A stretch of DNA of 64,000 bases, from NCBI RefSeq assembly GCF_003478505.1, contig NZ_QUFI01000007.1:82607-146606 (forward strand), read 5' to 3'. Origin of the DNA: Clostridium sp. AF27-2AA. Lineage in GTDB: Bacteria; Bacillota; Clostridia; Lachnospirales; Lachnospiraceae. Below are positions 25,611 through 34,702 of this stretch, in pieces (position 1 is the first letter of the stretch; each line of letters starts with the position of its first letter). The notes under the pieces were generated by a model. The model did not search any database. It saw only the letters and a program-made list of their open reading frames with translations, and was not told the origin of the DNA. Made by a program: the position numbers and the translations under genes.

Positions 25611-28600
25611 ATGCCTGAGACAAATGAAACTTATCAGCCATTGACATTTGATGCCATCAAGATTGGCCTGGCTTCCCCGGAGAAGATTCTGGAGTGGTCA
25701 CACGGCGAGGTAAAGAAGCCGGAGACCATCAACTATCGTACCTTAAAGCCGGAGCGCGACGGTCTGTTCTGTGAGCGCATCTTCGGACCGAGCAAGGACT
25801 GGGAATGTCATTGTGGTAAATATAAAAAAATCAGATACAAAGGCGTAATCTGCGACCGCTGTGGCGTTGAGGTAACCAAGTCCAGTGTCCGCAGAGAGCG
25901 TATCGGCCACATTCAGCTGGCTGCTCCTGTATCTCATATCTGGTACTTCAAGGGTATCCCGAGCCGTATGGGTCTCATCCTGGATATCTCTCCGAGAGTG
26001 CTGGAAAAGGTTCTGTACTTTGCGTCCTACATTGTTCTGGACGCAGGTCAGACCAGCCTGCAGTATAAGCAGGTACTTTCTGAGAAAGAGTACCGTGAAG
26101 AGGTTGAGAAGTGGGGCTACGGCAACTTCCGTGTCGGAATGGGTGCCGAGGCAGTTCTTGAACTTCTTAAGAGCATTGATCTGGAAAAAGAGTCTGAGAT
26201 GCTCAAACGTGAGTTAAAAGAGTCCAGCGGCCAGAAACGTGCAAGAATCATCAAGAGACTGGAAGTTGTAGAGGCATTCAGAAATTCCGGAAACAAGCCG
26301 GAGTGGATGATCATGACCGTGATTCCGGTTATTCCGCCGGATATCCGTCCTATGGTACAGCTGGACGGCGGCCGTTTCGCAACCTCTGACTTAAATGATT
26401 TATACAGAAGAATCATCAACCGTAACAACCGTCTTGCCCGCCTGCTTGAGCTTGGCGCTCCGGACATCATCGTCCGCAACGAGAAGCGTATGCTGCAGGA
26501 GGCAGTCGATGCCCTGATTGATAATGGACGCCGCGGCAGACCGGTAACCGGTCCTGGCAACCGTGCGCTGAAATCCCTTTCCGATATGCTGAAAGGTAAG
26601 CAGGGACGTTTCCGTCAGAACCTGCTTGGTAAACGAGTTGACTACTCCGGACGTTCCGTTATCGTCGTTGGACCGGAGCTGAAAATCTACCAGTGTGGTC
26701 TTCCGAAGGAGATGGCCATCGAGCTGTTCAAGCCGTTCGTTATGAAGGAGCTTGTACAGAACGGAACCGCGCACAACATCAAGAGCGCGAAGAAGATGGT
26801 GGAACGTCTGCAGTCCGAGGTATGGGACGTACTTGAGGATGTCATCAAAGAGCATCCGGTTATGTTAAACCGTGCACCTACCCTGCACAGACTGGGTATT
26901 CAGGCCTTCGAGCCGATCCTGGTAGAAGGTAAGGCAATCAAGCTGCATCCGCTGGTATGTACCGCGTTCAACGCAGACTTCGATGGAGACCAGATGGCAG
27001 TACATCTTCCGCTTTCCCAGGAAGCACAGGCTGAGTGCCGTTTCCTGCTCCTGTCTCCGAACAACCTGTTAAAGCCGTCTGATGGTGGTCCGGTAGCCGT
27101 TCCTTCCCAGGATATGGTACTTGGTATCTACTATCTGACCCAGGAGCGCCCGGGCGCAACCGGCGAGGGCATGATCTTCAAGAGCGTGAACGAGGCAATT
27201 CTTGCATACGAGAACGCTGCTGTGACCCTGCACTCCCGCATCAAAGTAAGAGTAACCAAGACCATGCCGGACGGCACCGAGAAAACCGGTGTTGTAGAGT
27301 CCACCCTTGGCCGTTTTATCTTCAACGAGATCATCCCGCAGGATCTGGGCTTCGTTGACAGAAGCGTTCCGGGCAACGAGCTGGTACTTGAGGTTGATTT
27401 CCATGTGGGAAAGAAACAGTTAAAGAAGATTCTGGAGAAGGTCATCAACGTGCATGGCGCTACCCAGACTGCTGTTACCCTGGATGATATCAAGGCTATC
27501 GGTTACAAGTATTCTACCAGAGCAGCCATGACCGTATCCATCGCGGATATGACCGTGCCGGCATCCAAGCCGCAGCTTCTGGAAGACGCGCAGGCAACTG
27601 TAGACCGCATCGCAAAGAACTTCCGCCGTGGTCTGATCACTGAGGAAGAGCGTTATAAAGAGGTTATCGATACCTGGAAGACTACCGATGACCAGCTGAC
27701 CAAAGACCTGTTAGGCGGTCTGGATAAGTACAACAACATCTTCATGATGGCAGACTCCGGTGCGCGAGGATCTGATAAGCAGATCAAGCAGCTGGCAGGT
27801 ATGCGTGGACTTATGGCAGATACAACCGGTCACACCATCGAGCTTCCTATCAAATCCAACTTCCGTGAGGGTCTTGATGTACTGGAGTACTTCATCTCCG
27901 CTCATGGTGCACGAAAGGGTATGTCCGATACCGCGCTGCGTACCGCAGACTCCGGTTACCTTACCCGTCGTCTGGTAGACGTATCCCAGGATCTGATCGT
28001 GCGTGAGGTAGACTGCTGCGAAGGCAAGGATATCCCGTATATGGAGATCAAGGCATTTACCGATGGCAAAGAGACCATCGAGAGCCTGGAGGAGCGTATC
28101 ACCGGCCGTTACATCGCTGAGACCATTACCGATCCGGAGACCGGAGAAGTGGTTGTAAAGGCAAACCATATGTGTACTCCGAAGCGTGCAGCTGCTGTTA
28201 TGAAGGCGCTGAACAAGATGGGCCGTGATTCTGTAAAGATCCGTACCGTCTTAAGCTGTAAGTCTCACATCGGTGTCTGCGCAAAATGTTACGGTGCCAA
28301 CATGGCAACTGGCCAGCCGGTACAGGTTGGTGAGGCAGTCGGCATTATTGCGGCACAGTCTATCGGTGAGCCGGGTACCCAGCTGACCATGCGTACCTTC
28401 CATACCGGCGGTGTAGCAGGTGGAGATATTACACAGGGTCTTCCTCGAGTAGAGGAGCTGTTTGAGGCACGTAAGCCGAAGGGTCTTGCAATCATCACCG
28501 AGTTCGGCGGTGTTGTAACCCTGAAAGATACAAAGAAGAAACGTGAGATCGTGGTTACTGATCCGGAGACCGGCAACTCCAAGACCTATCTGATCCCGTA

Positions 28601-29273
28601 CGGATCCAGAATCAAGGTTCAGGACGAGCAGGTGATCGAGGCCGGTGACGAGCTGACCGAAGGTAGCGTAAACCCGCACGACATCTTAAAGATCAAGGGC
28701 GTCCGCGCCGTACAGGATTACATGATCCAGGAAGTACAGCGTGTATACCGTCTGCAGGGTGTAGAAATCAACGATAAGCACGTTGAGATGATCGTTCGTC
28801 AGATGTTAAAGAAGATCCGCATCGAGGAGAGCGGCGACAGCGATGTGCTGCCGGGCGTATCCATGGATGTTCTGGATTTCAACGAGATGAACGAGGCTTT
28901 GATCGCAGAGGGCAAGCAGCCGGCAGAGGGCAAGCAGGTTATGCTTGGTATTACCAAGGCATCCCTGGCTACTGATTCCTTCCTGTCTGCAGCATCCTTC
29001 CAGGAGACCACCAAGGTTCTGACCGAGGCGGCTATCAATGGTAAGGTTGACCATCTGATCGGTCTGAAGGAGAACGTAATCATTGGTAAGCTGATTCCGG
29101 CTGGTACCGGTATGAAGCGTTACCGTTCTGTAAAGCTCAACACAGATGTAGAGCCACAGGACGAGATTGCTCTGGAGGATGACGATGAGATCCTGCTGTC
29201 TGGAGACAATGAGGATGGCGACATGGCGGACGAGGCTCCGGAAGTGTTTGACATCGACGACAGCGAAGAGTAA
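25611..29273 (+). CDS. rpoC: DNA-directed RNA polymerase subunit beta'
   Basis: A 1220-residue beta' subunit. The N-terminal zinc ribbon is [20 protein letters not shown] in form (Cys pairs near residue 68 and 85), the catalytic magnesium motif [12 protein letters not shown] is near 450, and the second zinc cluster has [13 protein letters not shown] near 885. The trigger-loop and bridge-helix blocks ([24 protein letters not shown]) are intact. The tail is acidic. The str operon genes (rpsL, rpsG, fusA) that often follow are absent; instead a long palindromic element begins about 30 nt downstream. Confidence 0.98.
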   Translation: MPETNETYQPLTFDAIKIGLASPEKILEWSHGEVKKPETINYRTLKPERDGLFCERIFGPSKDWECHCGKYKKIRYKGVICDRCGVEVTKSSVRRERIGHIQLAAPVSHIWYFKGIPSRMGLILDISPRVLEKVLYFASYIVLDAGQTSLQYKQVLSEKEYREEVEKWGYGNFRVGMGAEAVLELLKSIDLEKESEMLKRELKESSGQKRARIIKRLEVVEAFRNSGNKPEWMIMTVIPVIPPDIRPMVQLDGGRFATSDLNDLYRRIINRNNRLARLLELGAPDIIVRNEKRMLQEAVDALIDNGRRGRPVTGPGNRALKSLSDMLKGKQGRFRQNLLGKRVDYSGRSVIVVGPELKIYQCGLPKEMAIELFKPFVMKELVQNGTAHNIKSAKKMVERLQSEVWDVLEDVIKEHPVMLNRAPTLHRLGIQAFEPILVEGKAIKLHPLVCTAFNADFDGDQMAVHLPLSQEAQAECRFLLLSPNNLLKPSDGGPVAVPSQDMVLGIYYLTQERPGATGEGMIFKSVNEAILAYENAAVTLHSRIKVRVTKTMPDGTEKTGVVESTLGRFIFNEIIPQDLGFVDRSVPGNELVLEVDFHVGKKQLKKILEKVINVHGATQTAVTLDDIKAIGYKYSTRAAMTVSIADMTVPASKPQLLEDAQATVDRIAKNFRRGLITEEERYKEVIDTWKTTDDQLTKDLLGGLDKYNNIFMMADSGARGSDKQIKQLAGMRGLMADTTGHTIELPIKSNFREGLDVLEYFISAHGARKGMSDTALRTADSGYLTRRLVDVSQDLIVREVDCCEGKDIPYMEIKAFTDGKETIESLEERITGRYIAETITDPETGEVVVKANHMCTPKRAAAVMKALNKMGRDSVKIRTVLSCKSHIGVCAKCYGANMATGQPVQVGEAVGIIAAQSIGEPGTQLTMRTFHTGGVAGGDITQGLPRVEELFEARKPKGLAIITEFGGVVTLKDTKKKREIVVTDPETGNSKTYLIPYGSRIKVQDEQVIEAGDELTEGSVNPHDILKIKGVRAVQDYMIQEVQRVYRLQGVEINDKHVEMIVRQMLKKIRIEESGDSDVLPGVSMDVLDFNEMNEALIAEGKQPAEGKQVMLGITKASLATDSFLSAASFQETTKVLTEAAINGKVDHLIGLKENVIIGKLIPAGTGMKRYRSVKLNTDVEPQDEIALEDDDEILLSGDNEDGDMADEAPEVFDIDDSEE

Positions 29274-29302
29274 AAAATAATATAGCCTGACCGTAATAGC
29301 AG

Positions 29303-29478
29303 AAGGTCCGGGCATGTAAGAAAACGACTTCCTATATTTTCACATATCGTTATTTGCTTGCTTTCACAACAGATGTTCGCCTGCATCGGATTTGCATCCG
29401 CTGCATTCGGACATCTGTGTTCAAGATGCAAACACCTGATATGCTGAAAATACTGGAAGTCGTTTTCTTACATGCCCT
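29303..29478. repeat. Long palindromic intergenic element, copy 1 (after rpoC)
   Basis: Arms 29310-29332 and 29455-29477 are perfect 23-nt inverted repeats, and pairing continues inward with few mismatches (ACAGATGTTCG near 29370 with CGGACATCTGT near 29408) to a small loop near 29390. The folded element is about 168 nt. It shares AAGGTCCGG and the 19-nt TTCCTATATTTTCACATAT with the end of the window, so it is one of a family. It has no T-run, so it is not a normal terminator. It occupies most of the 305-nt gap between rpoC and the deacetylase. Confidence 0.85.
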
Positions 29479-29578
29479 GCGGTATTGGCTGTGTGAAGAT
29501 TTGGGGTGCAAATGCGCGGTGCTGTTTGCGCAATATGTAAATAACATCCAGTAGTTTTGTAGAAAGTATGGGTATTGT

Positions 29579-31033
29579 ATGAGTCAGTTACGTGGGGGAG
29601 AGAATTCGAATTTGAACAGGGATTCTGGAAGAAATACAGGTGGAAACGCACCGCAGCGCCCTGACCGGAGGGCGGGGCGGCCGCTTTCGGAGCGGGAAAT
29701 CCGGGAGATGCGGGCGAGGAAGGCACGGAAGATGAAGCTGATGCGCCGCCGCAGACGGATTCTGCTTCTGGGCCTGCTTGCGGTCTGCGTTCTGACCGGT
29801 GTGCTGGTGGCTGCGGTTTCCAGACGTGTGCGAAGCTGGAAGGCAGAGAAGGCAGCTGTACAGGCAGCGGCAATGCAGGAGAGCATGAGCGCGTCCGCGG
29901 CAGAGGCAGAAAGCCTGGCAGCAGCGGAGGCTGAGCAGTACCGGGCAAATCTGCCGGATATGGGAGCTATTTACGGAATTGCCGTAAACGGAGTTGGCTG
30001 GAGCCATTTCTTTGCGGACAATTCCTACAGCATGGCACCGGCAAATTCCTACATCACAGCGCTCCGCGCAACCTTAAACGGGCAGCCAGAGGGCATGAGC
30101 GGAACCATCCGCTACCGGGTGAACTTAAGCGGAACCGGATGGCTGGACTGGCAGGAGAATGGCAATGAGGCAGGAGATTCTGCCGGTAGTATGCCCCTTG
30201 AAGGCATTGCCATGGAACTGACCGGAGATCTGGCAACTTATTATGAGGTGCTTTACAGTGTATTGCAGGATTCCCAGTGGACGGAATGGGCTTCAGACGG
30301 CGCGGAGGCCGGAGCGGTTGGCGTGGGTCTCCATGTGGACGGTGTGCGGATTTCTGTGGTGAAGCGGACCGGAGGCGAGGCTTACGCGGGAAATATTGAT
30401 CCGAACCGGCCCATGGTGGCCCTGACCTATGATGACGGTCCGTCGCCGACAGTCACGCCGCGGATATTAAAGTGCCTGCAGGATAACGGAGGCCGGGCTA
30501 CCTTTTTTATGGTGGGAAAGCAGGTTATCAAAAGTCCGGATGTCTTAAAACAGATGGTGGCTCAGGGCTGCGAGGTGGCTAACCACACCTACGACCATAC
30601 CCTCATGACAAAGGTGGCACCGGTGGAGCTGGCAAATCAGCTGGTGGCGACAAACCAGGTGGTTTCCGATGCCTGCGGCATCTCTCCGGTGCTGATGCGT
30701 CCCTGCGGCGGCGCAAAGACCGTGGAAGGCATGAACATTGCAGGCGCGATTTCCATGCCGGCGATTCTCTGGAGTGTTGATACGCTGGACTGGAAGACCC
30801 GGGACGCGTCCCAGACGATCCAGACAGTGCTTGAGAAGGTAAAGGACGGGGATATCATTCTGATGCATGACCTTTACGATGCGACTGGCGATGCCAGTGA
30901 GACGATCATCCCGGAACTGGTAAAGCGTGGGTTCCAGCTGGTGACGGTCAGCGAGCTGTCATCCTACCGGGGCGGTATGATACCGGGAAAAAGCTATTCG
31001 CAGTTCCGTCTAGTGAAGACAAATGAGAAATAA
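29579..31033 (+). CDS. Membrane-anchored polysaccharide deacetylase with ChW-like repeats
   Basis: A 484-residue surface enzyme. A basic cytoplasmic N-terminus is followed by one transmembrane helix (about residues 60-80), a spacer, a region with GWSHFFADN and GWLDWQENG repeats resembling clostridial hydrophobic W domains (about 130-265), and a NodB domain (about 275-470). NodB motifs are TYDDGP, HTYDH, RPCGG (normally RPPYG), WSVDTLDW and ILMHD, so the metal and catalytic residues are mostly intact. It would deacetylate N-acetylated glycans such as peptidoglycan. The start has only a weak site (GAAAG) and no better ATG. It lies between a long palindrome and a terminator and looks monocistronic. 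Confidence 0.88.
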   Translation: MSQLRGGENSNLNRDSGRNTGGNAPQRPDRRAGRPLSEREIREMRARKARKMKLMRRRRRILLLGLLAVCVLTGVLVAAVSRRVRSWKAEKAAVQAAAMQESMSASAAEAESLAAAEAEQYRANLPDMGAIYGIAVNGVGWSHFFADNSYSMAPANSYITALRATLNGQPEGMSGTIRYRVNLSGTGWLDWQENGNEAGDSAGSMPLEGIAMELTGDLATYYEVLYSVLQDSQWTEWASDGAEAGAVGVGLHVDGVRISVVKRTGGEAYAGNIDPNRPMVALTYDDGPSPTVTPRILKCLQDNGGRATFFMVGKQVIKSPDVLKQMVAQGCEVANHTYDHTLMTKVAPVELANQLVATNQVVSDACGISPVLMRPCGGAKTVEGMNIAGAISMPAILWSVDTLDWKTRDASQTIQTVLEKVKDGDIILMHDLYDATGDASETIIPELVKRGFQLVTVSELSSYRGGMIPGKSYSQFRLVKTNEK

Positions 31034-31044
31034 AAACAGATGGT

Positions 31045-31095
31045 AAATGCGGCCTGCCAGCTTTCACGATGGGAAAGCTGGCAGGCCGCATTTTT
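31045..31095 (+). terminator. Bidirectional terminator
   Basis: A near-perfect 21-bp stem (31045-31065 with 31073-31093) around a 7-nt loop, A-rich before and T-rich after. It separates the convergent deacetylase and LysR genes; the LysR stop codon overlaps its end. Confidence 0.92.
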
Positions 31096-32069
31096 CATCT
31101 GCAGTCAGTGTCTGGCAGAAGAGCAGGCGGAAAGCCGACACCGTAGTGATCCCAGAAATCCTTTATTTTCTGTGCATAATTCTGAGAAAGCTGGATCAGG
31201 TACCTGTCCGCTGAGGTCAGCATACGATCTTTGGAGAAGATGATATACCAGTCCCAGGATGGTTCCTGTTCCGGATAAAACCAGACGGAGCCGCTGCCAT
31301 TTTGTACATAGGACTGTGGCATAATGGTGCAGCACAGTCCGTTGCTGACCAGTCGGTACAGCACATTGTTCATATGGGTTTCGTAGCGGATCTTCGGGAG
31401 ATATCCAGCATCCTCAAACAGCGGATCAATGACGTTTCGCATAGTGGAACCGGAGAACATGAAGGCAAAGGGATCATTTTTAAAGTGTTTTAAGTCCATT
31501 GTGTTTAATGGTTTCCCCGTGGGGGCGGCATATTGTGCCATGGGATGTTTACGCGGAATGCCGAGAACCAGCCGTTCCGTGCAGAGGTGTACATAGTCAA
31601 AATGGCGGGAAGAAGGCTTGTCTTTTATCATGACAAAGGCCAGATCTAGCCGGTCAGTCTGGACATTTTCCTCCATCTCCCGTACATTTTGCTCAGTCAG
31701 AGTGATGGCTACGTTGGGAAAAGCATGGCTGAAATCCTTTGCAATATTAATGAATAGGTCAGCTCCGTGCTCATAGGGAAGTCCAAAGGAAATGGTGCCG
31801 CGGGGATTGTCGGACAGATCATTGATCTGGCTGACGCAGTTCTGTGCCATCTTTAAAATTCGTCTTGCGTTTTCGATATAAATACGCCCGGCATGAGTCG
31901 GGCGCATTTCTTTTTTGGAGCGGTGAAAGAGAGGGGTGCCAAGCTCTGTTTCGAGCTTGATAAGCTGCTGGTTTAAGCCGGACTGTGAGATGAACAGGCG
32001 TTCAGCTGCCTTGGTGACATTTCCGGTTTCTGCGATCGCGACAATGTATTCCAGTATTTTAAAGTTCAT
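31095..32069 (-). CDS. LysR-family transcriptional regulator
   Basis: A 324-residue LysR regulator. The helix-turn-helix is TKAAERLFISQSGLNQQL (about residues 18-35) followed by LGTPLFHRSKKE; the rest is the effector domain. It is similar in layout to the LysR at 9255-10178, including the spacing of these blocks. ATG 32069 is chosen because AGGAGGG precedes it at a good distance. It is divergent from the DctQ-amidohydrolase gene with 219 nt between, a usual arrangement for a LysR regulator and its target, so control of that gene is likely. Confidence 0.9.
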   Translation of the reverse strand: MNFKILEYIVAIAETGNVTKAAERLFISQSGLNQQLIKLETELGTPLFHRSKKEMRPTHAGRIYIENARRILKMAQNCVSQINDLSDNPRGTISFGLPYEHGADLFINIAKDFSHAFPNVAITLTEQNVREMEENVQTDRLDLAFVMIKDKPSSRHFDYVHLCTERLVLGIPRKHPMAQYAAPTGKPLNTMDLKHFKNDPFAFMFSGSTMRNVIDPLFEDAGYLPKIRYETHMNNVLYRLVSNGLCCTIMPQSYVQNGSGSVWFYPEQEPSWDWYIIFSKDRMLTSADRYLIQLSQNYAQKIKDFWDHYGVGFPPALLPDTDCR

Positions 32070-32288
32070 AATAAATTCCCTCCTGAAAGTTTCTGGCAAA
32101 TGCTACAATATGATCTGTTTTCAGACAAGATGCACAAAAATTCTCAATATATTTTCATAAGATGAACAAAAAAGAAGAAAAACTTCTGGACTGTATCGTT
32201 ATTAGCTGTTTTACTTATTTTAACTCGCATGATAGAATGCAGTCAAGTGAGAAAAAGCAGTTTTAATACTACTTAAGGAGGGGAAAAA

Positions 32289-33800
32289 ATGGTAGCTTTA
32301 AAATGGCTCGACAAGAATTTTGAAATCTGCTGTATGTCTGTGTTACTGGCAATTATGACAGTCCTTTCATTCACAAATGTTGTGATGCGTTATTGCTTCA
32401 ATAATGCGTTAAGCTGGTCGGATGAGGTCTGCTGTTACTGCCTGGCAATCAGCGCATTTCTTTCCTTGCCGGCAACAATCCGGAACAGATCTATGATCCG
32501 TGTGGATACTTTTACCACCATGCTCAGCAAACCGGTGCAGAAGATCATCACCATTGTATGTACGGTAATCGTGGGTGCGTTCACTGTACTTCTGGTAAAG
32601 GGCGGATTTGATCTGATTGCTGTTACCGCAAAGACCGGACAGCGCAGCCCGGCTTTACAGATTCCAGTAGCAAACTTCTACTGGATTATGACCATCTGCT
32701 TTGTACTGGCTGTACTCAGAGCAGTTCAGGTAGTATTTCTTGATGTGACTGGAAAGCTCGCTGCGCCTTCAGAAAACCATCAGTACCGTCAGGTGATTGA
32801 TGCGGAGGGCTGCATTGTTACCAGCGGCCTGATCGACTATCATGTACATTATATGCGCGGCGCTTCCGAAGGCGGTGTGCAGGCAGATGTTGTATCTTTC
32901 TGCAGCGGTATTACGACTGTGGTAGACGGCGGAACTGCCGGAACCGGAATGTATGAGCATATCTACCGCACCATCGTAGCCAACTCCCAGGTGCGTTTCC
33001 TGAATTTACTGCTGGCAGCGTCCGGCGGACAGTCCAACAACCAGTATCCGGAGAATCTGGATCCGGCACTGATGGATGAGAAAAAAATTGTGGAATTCTT
33101 TAAGAAGTATCCGGACAACCTGGTTGGACTGAAAACCAGAATTTCCCATGGCATCATTGAGGCAGACAAGGTAGAAGCTTCCGTCCGCCGTACCGTTGAG
33201 ATTGCGGAGAAGGCTGGAACAAGAGTGGTTGTTCATGTAACGGACTGTCCGGTGGGCCTGGACCAGCTGGCATCCTGGCTGCGTCCGGGTGATGTGATCT
33301 GCCATATTTACCAAGGCAAGGATCATACCTGCATCGGCGAAGACGGCAAGGTGCTTGCAGGCCTGTTAGAGGCAAGAGCGCGCGGTGTTCTCTTTGACGC
33401 CTGCAACGGAAGAAGCAACTTCGATCTGGAAGTATGCCAGGCATCCATCAAACAGGGCTTTGTGCCGGATGTGATCAGCAGTGATATCAATTCTTCCAGC
33501 TGTTTCCTTCAGCCGTTACACTCCCTGCCGCGTATCTTATCCAAGTTCGTAGACTTTGGCATGGACTGGATGGATGTGCTGGACTGCGCGACAAAGAAGC
33601 CGGCTGAGCTCATCGGCATGCCGGAGCTGGCATCCATGGCAGAGGGTACCACAGCAGATGTCGTAATCTTAAAGCATAAGGAAAAAGAAATGCAGTATAC
33701 AGACCTTGCAGAGCACACCTTTACCGGACATCAGGTATTTGTTCCACAGATGACATTCAAGGATGGTGAGTGCGTTTACTGCCAGGCGGATTTCGCATAA
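32289..33800 (+). CDS. Chimeric gene: TRAP transporter DctQ subunit fused to an amidohydrolase/dihydroorotase-like protein
   Basis: A 503-residue ORF with two unrelated halves. Residues 1 to about 155 are a nearly whole DctQ-type TRAP small subunit: four transmembrane helices with FTNVVMRYCFNN, WSDEVCCYCL and RVDTF. Residues from about 157 are a cyclic amidohydrolase: DAEGCIVTSGLIDYHVH puts the metal HxH at 185-187, then VVVHVTDCP, DVICHIYQG, and ISSDINSSS. The first 25-30 residues that such enzymes need (the first strands of the beta-sandwich) and the TRAP DctM and DctP genes are missing. This is what an in-frame deletion between two genes would leave; an assembly collapse is also possible. 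The enzyme half may fold partly, anchored to the membrane. GGAGG lies before the ATG. Confidence 0.85.
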   Translation: MVALKWLDKNFEICCMSVLLAIMTVLSFTNVVMRYCFNNALSWSDEVCCYCLAISAFLSLPATIRNRSMIRVDTFTTMLSKPVQKIITIVCTVIVGAFTVLLVKGGFDLIAVTAKTGQRSPALQIPVANFYWIMTICFVLAVLRAVQVVFLDVTGKLAAPSENHQYRQVIDAEGCIVTSGLIDYHVHYMRGASEGGVQADVVSFCSGITTVVDGGTAGTGMYEHIYRTIVANSQVRFLNLLLAASGGQSNNQYPENLDPALMDEKKIVEFFKKYPDNLVGLKTRISHGIIEADKVEASVRRTVEIAEKAGTRVVVHVTDCPVGLDQLASWLRPGDVICHIYQGKDHTCIGEDGKVLAGLLEARARGVLFDACNGRSNFDLEVCQASIKQGFVPDVISSDINSSSCFLQPLHSLPRILSKFVDFGMDWMDVLDCATKKPAELIGMPELASMAEGTTADVVILKHKEKEMQYTDLAEHTFTGHQVFVPQMTFKDGECVYCQADFA

Positions 33801-33824
33801 AAAAGGAAAAGGAGCCGGAACAGC

Positions 33825-34280
33825 ATGAAATATTCAGATTATCAGGTGATTGTGGAAAAGGAATATGAGAAGAACCGGAAAAATATTTTTACCTGTTACT
33901 TTTTCATTCTTCTCTCGGTCATTCTGTTCGCGGTGTTTTTCTTAAGCATACGGGAACTTCCGGTTGCCGGCGCTGCGTTTCTTCTGGATTTTGCGGCGGC
34001 GGTCTATGCGATCCGGGCCTTTAAGGGCCTTCACCCGTACTGGGAGATGCAGTATGCGTTAAAAGCGAAGGAAGATCCGACGGAGATGAACGTGGGCTGC
34101 TTTACCGCATCGTTGGAATTTGCCGGGAAAAAGGGTCTTCCTGAGTTTCATGGCAGAGCTCCGGAAATTTTCTCAGAAACACTGGTGGTTTTAAGAAAAA
34201 GCAGCAAGGTTTCCCGAACAGACCTCGAACGTCTGGAGAATGTATTAAAACAGGCCGGGATTCAGGAAAACAAGCGTTAA
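33825..34280 (+). CDS. Small membrane protein of unknown function
   Basis: A 151-residue protein with two adjacent hydrophobic segments (about residues 21-41 and 46-62) and a charged cytoplasmic-type C-terminal half. No family recognised. It starts 24 nt after the chimeric gene behind a GGAG-type site (AAGGAGCCGG), so it may be cotranscribed, and ends just before the SCIFF promoter. Codon use is like the neighbours. Confidence 0.6.
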   Translation: MKYSDYQVIVEKEYEKNRKNIFTCYFFILLSVILFAVFFLSIRELPVAGAAFLLDFAAAVYAIRAFKGLHPYWEMQYALKAKEDPTEMNVGCFTASLEFAGKKGLPEFHGRAPEIFSETLVVLRKSSKVSRTDLERLENVLKQAGIQENKR

Positions 34281-34298
34281 CTGCCTGGAAACTTTAAC

Positions 34299-34327
34299 TT
34301 GCGGACACTCCCTGTATATGGTATAAT
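34299..34327 (+). promoter_or_regulatory. Promoter of the SCIFF operon
   Basis: TATAAT at 34322-34327 with TTGCGG at 34299-34304, exactly 17 nt apart. It lies just after the preceding gene and about 90 nt before scfA. Confidence 0.6.
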
Positions 34328-34415
34328 CAACGCGAAAATATGCGATTGCGGCCTTTTCGGGTCAGACTCAGCAAAAGGGCGGCAGAGAGCAACAAAAACA
34401 GAGGAGGCAGATATC

Positions 34416-34562
34416 ATGAAACATGTAAAGACTTTAAACAATAAAACTCTGAAGGAGTCCATGAAGAAGGGCGGATGCGGCGAGTGCCAGACTTCCTGTC
34501 AGTCTGCATGCAAGACTTCCTGCACCGTTGGCAACCAGAGCTGCGAGAACGCAAACAGATAA
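34416..34562 (+). CDS. scfA: SCIFF (six cysteines in forty-five) ranthipeptide precursor
   Basis: A 48-residue peptide, MKHVKTLNNK leader then a core with exactly six cysteines at 21, 24, 28, 32, 36 and 43. Cys32 and Thr37 are where the characterised C. thermocellum SCIFF peptide carries its thioether, by my recollection of that work. GAGGAGG is 6-7 nt before the ATG. The longer reading frame from 34299 is just the same frame running back through the promoter. It is 140 nt ahead of the maturase gene. The function of mature SCIFF is unknown; it is nearly universal in Clostridia. Confidence 0.95.
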   Translation: MKHVKTLNNKTLKESMKKGGCGECQTSCQSACKTSCTVGNQSCENANR

Positions 34563-34702
34563 TTATAACAATAGTTTCTGTAAAACTGGAATAGTTACAC
34601 GGTAAAAGATGGCAGAGGTGGATAAGGGTTCTGAAAAACAGGGACTTTTATCTGCGTCTGCCTATGTGTGTGTTAGGGACTTGATTAAAAAGGAGATTTT
34701 GA

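Noticed and set aside
29354..29554. 66-residue plus-strand and 65-residue minus-strand ORFs after rpoC
   Set aside because: They lie within the long palindrome, lack ribosome binding sites, and mirror each other because of the inverted repeat.
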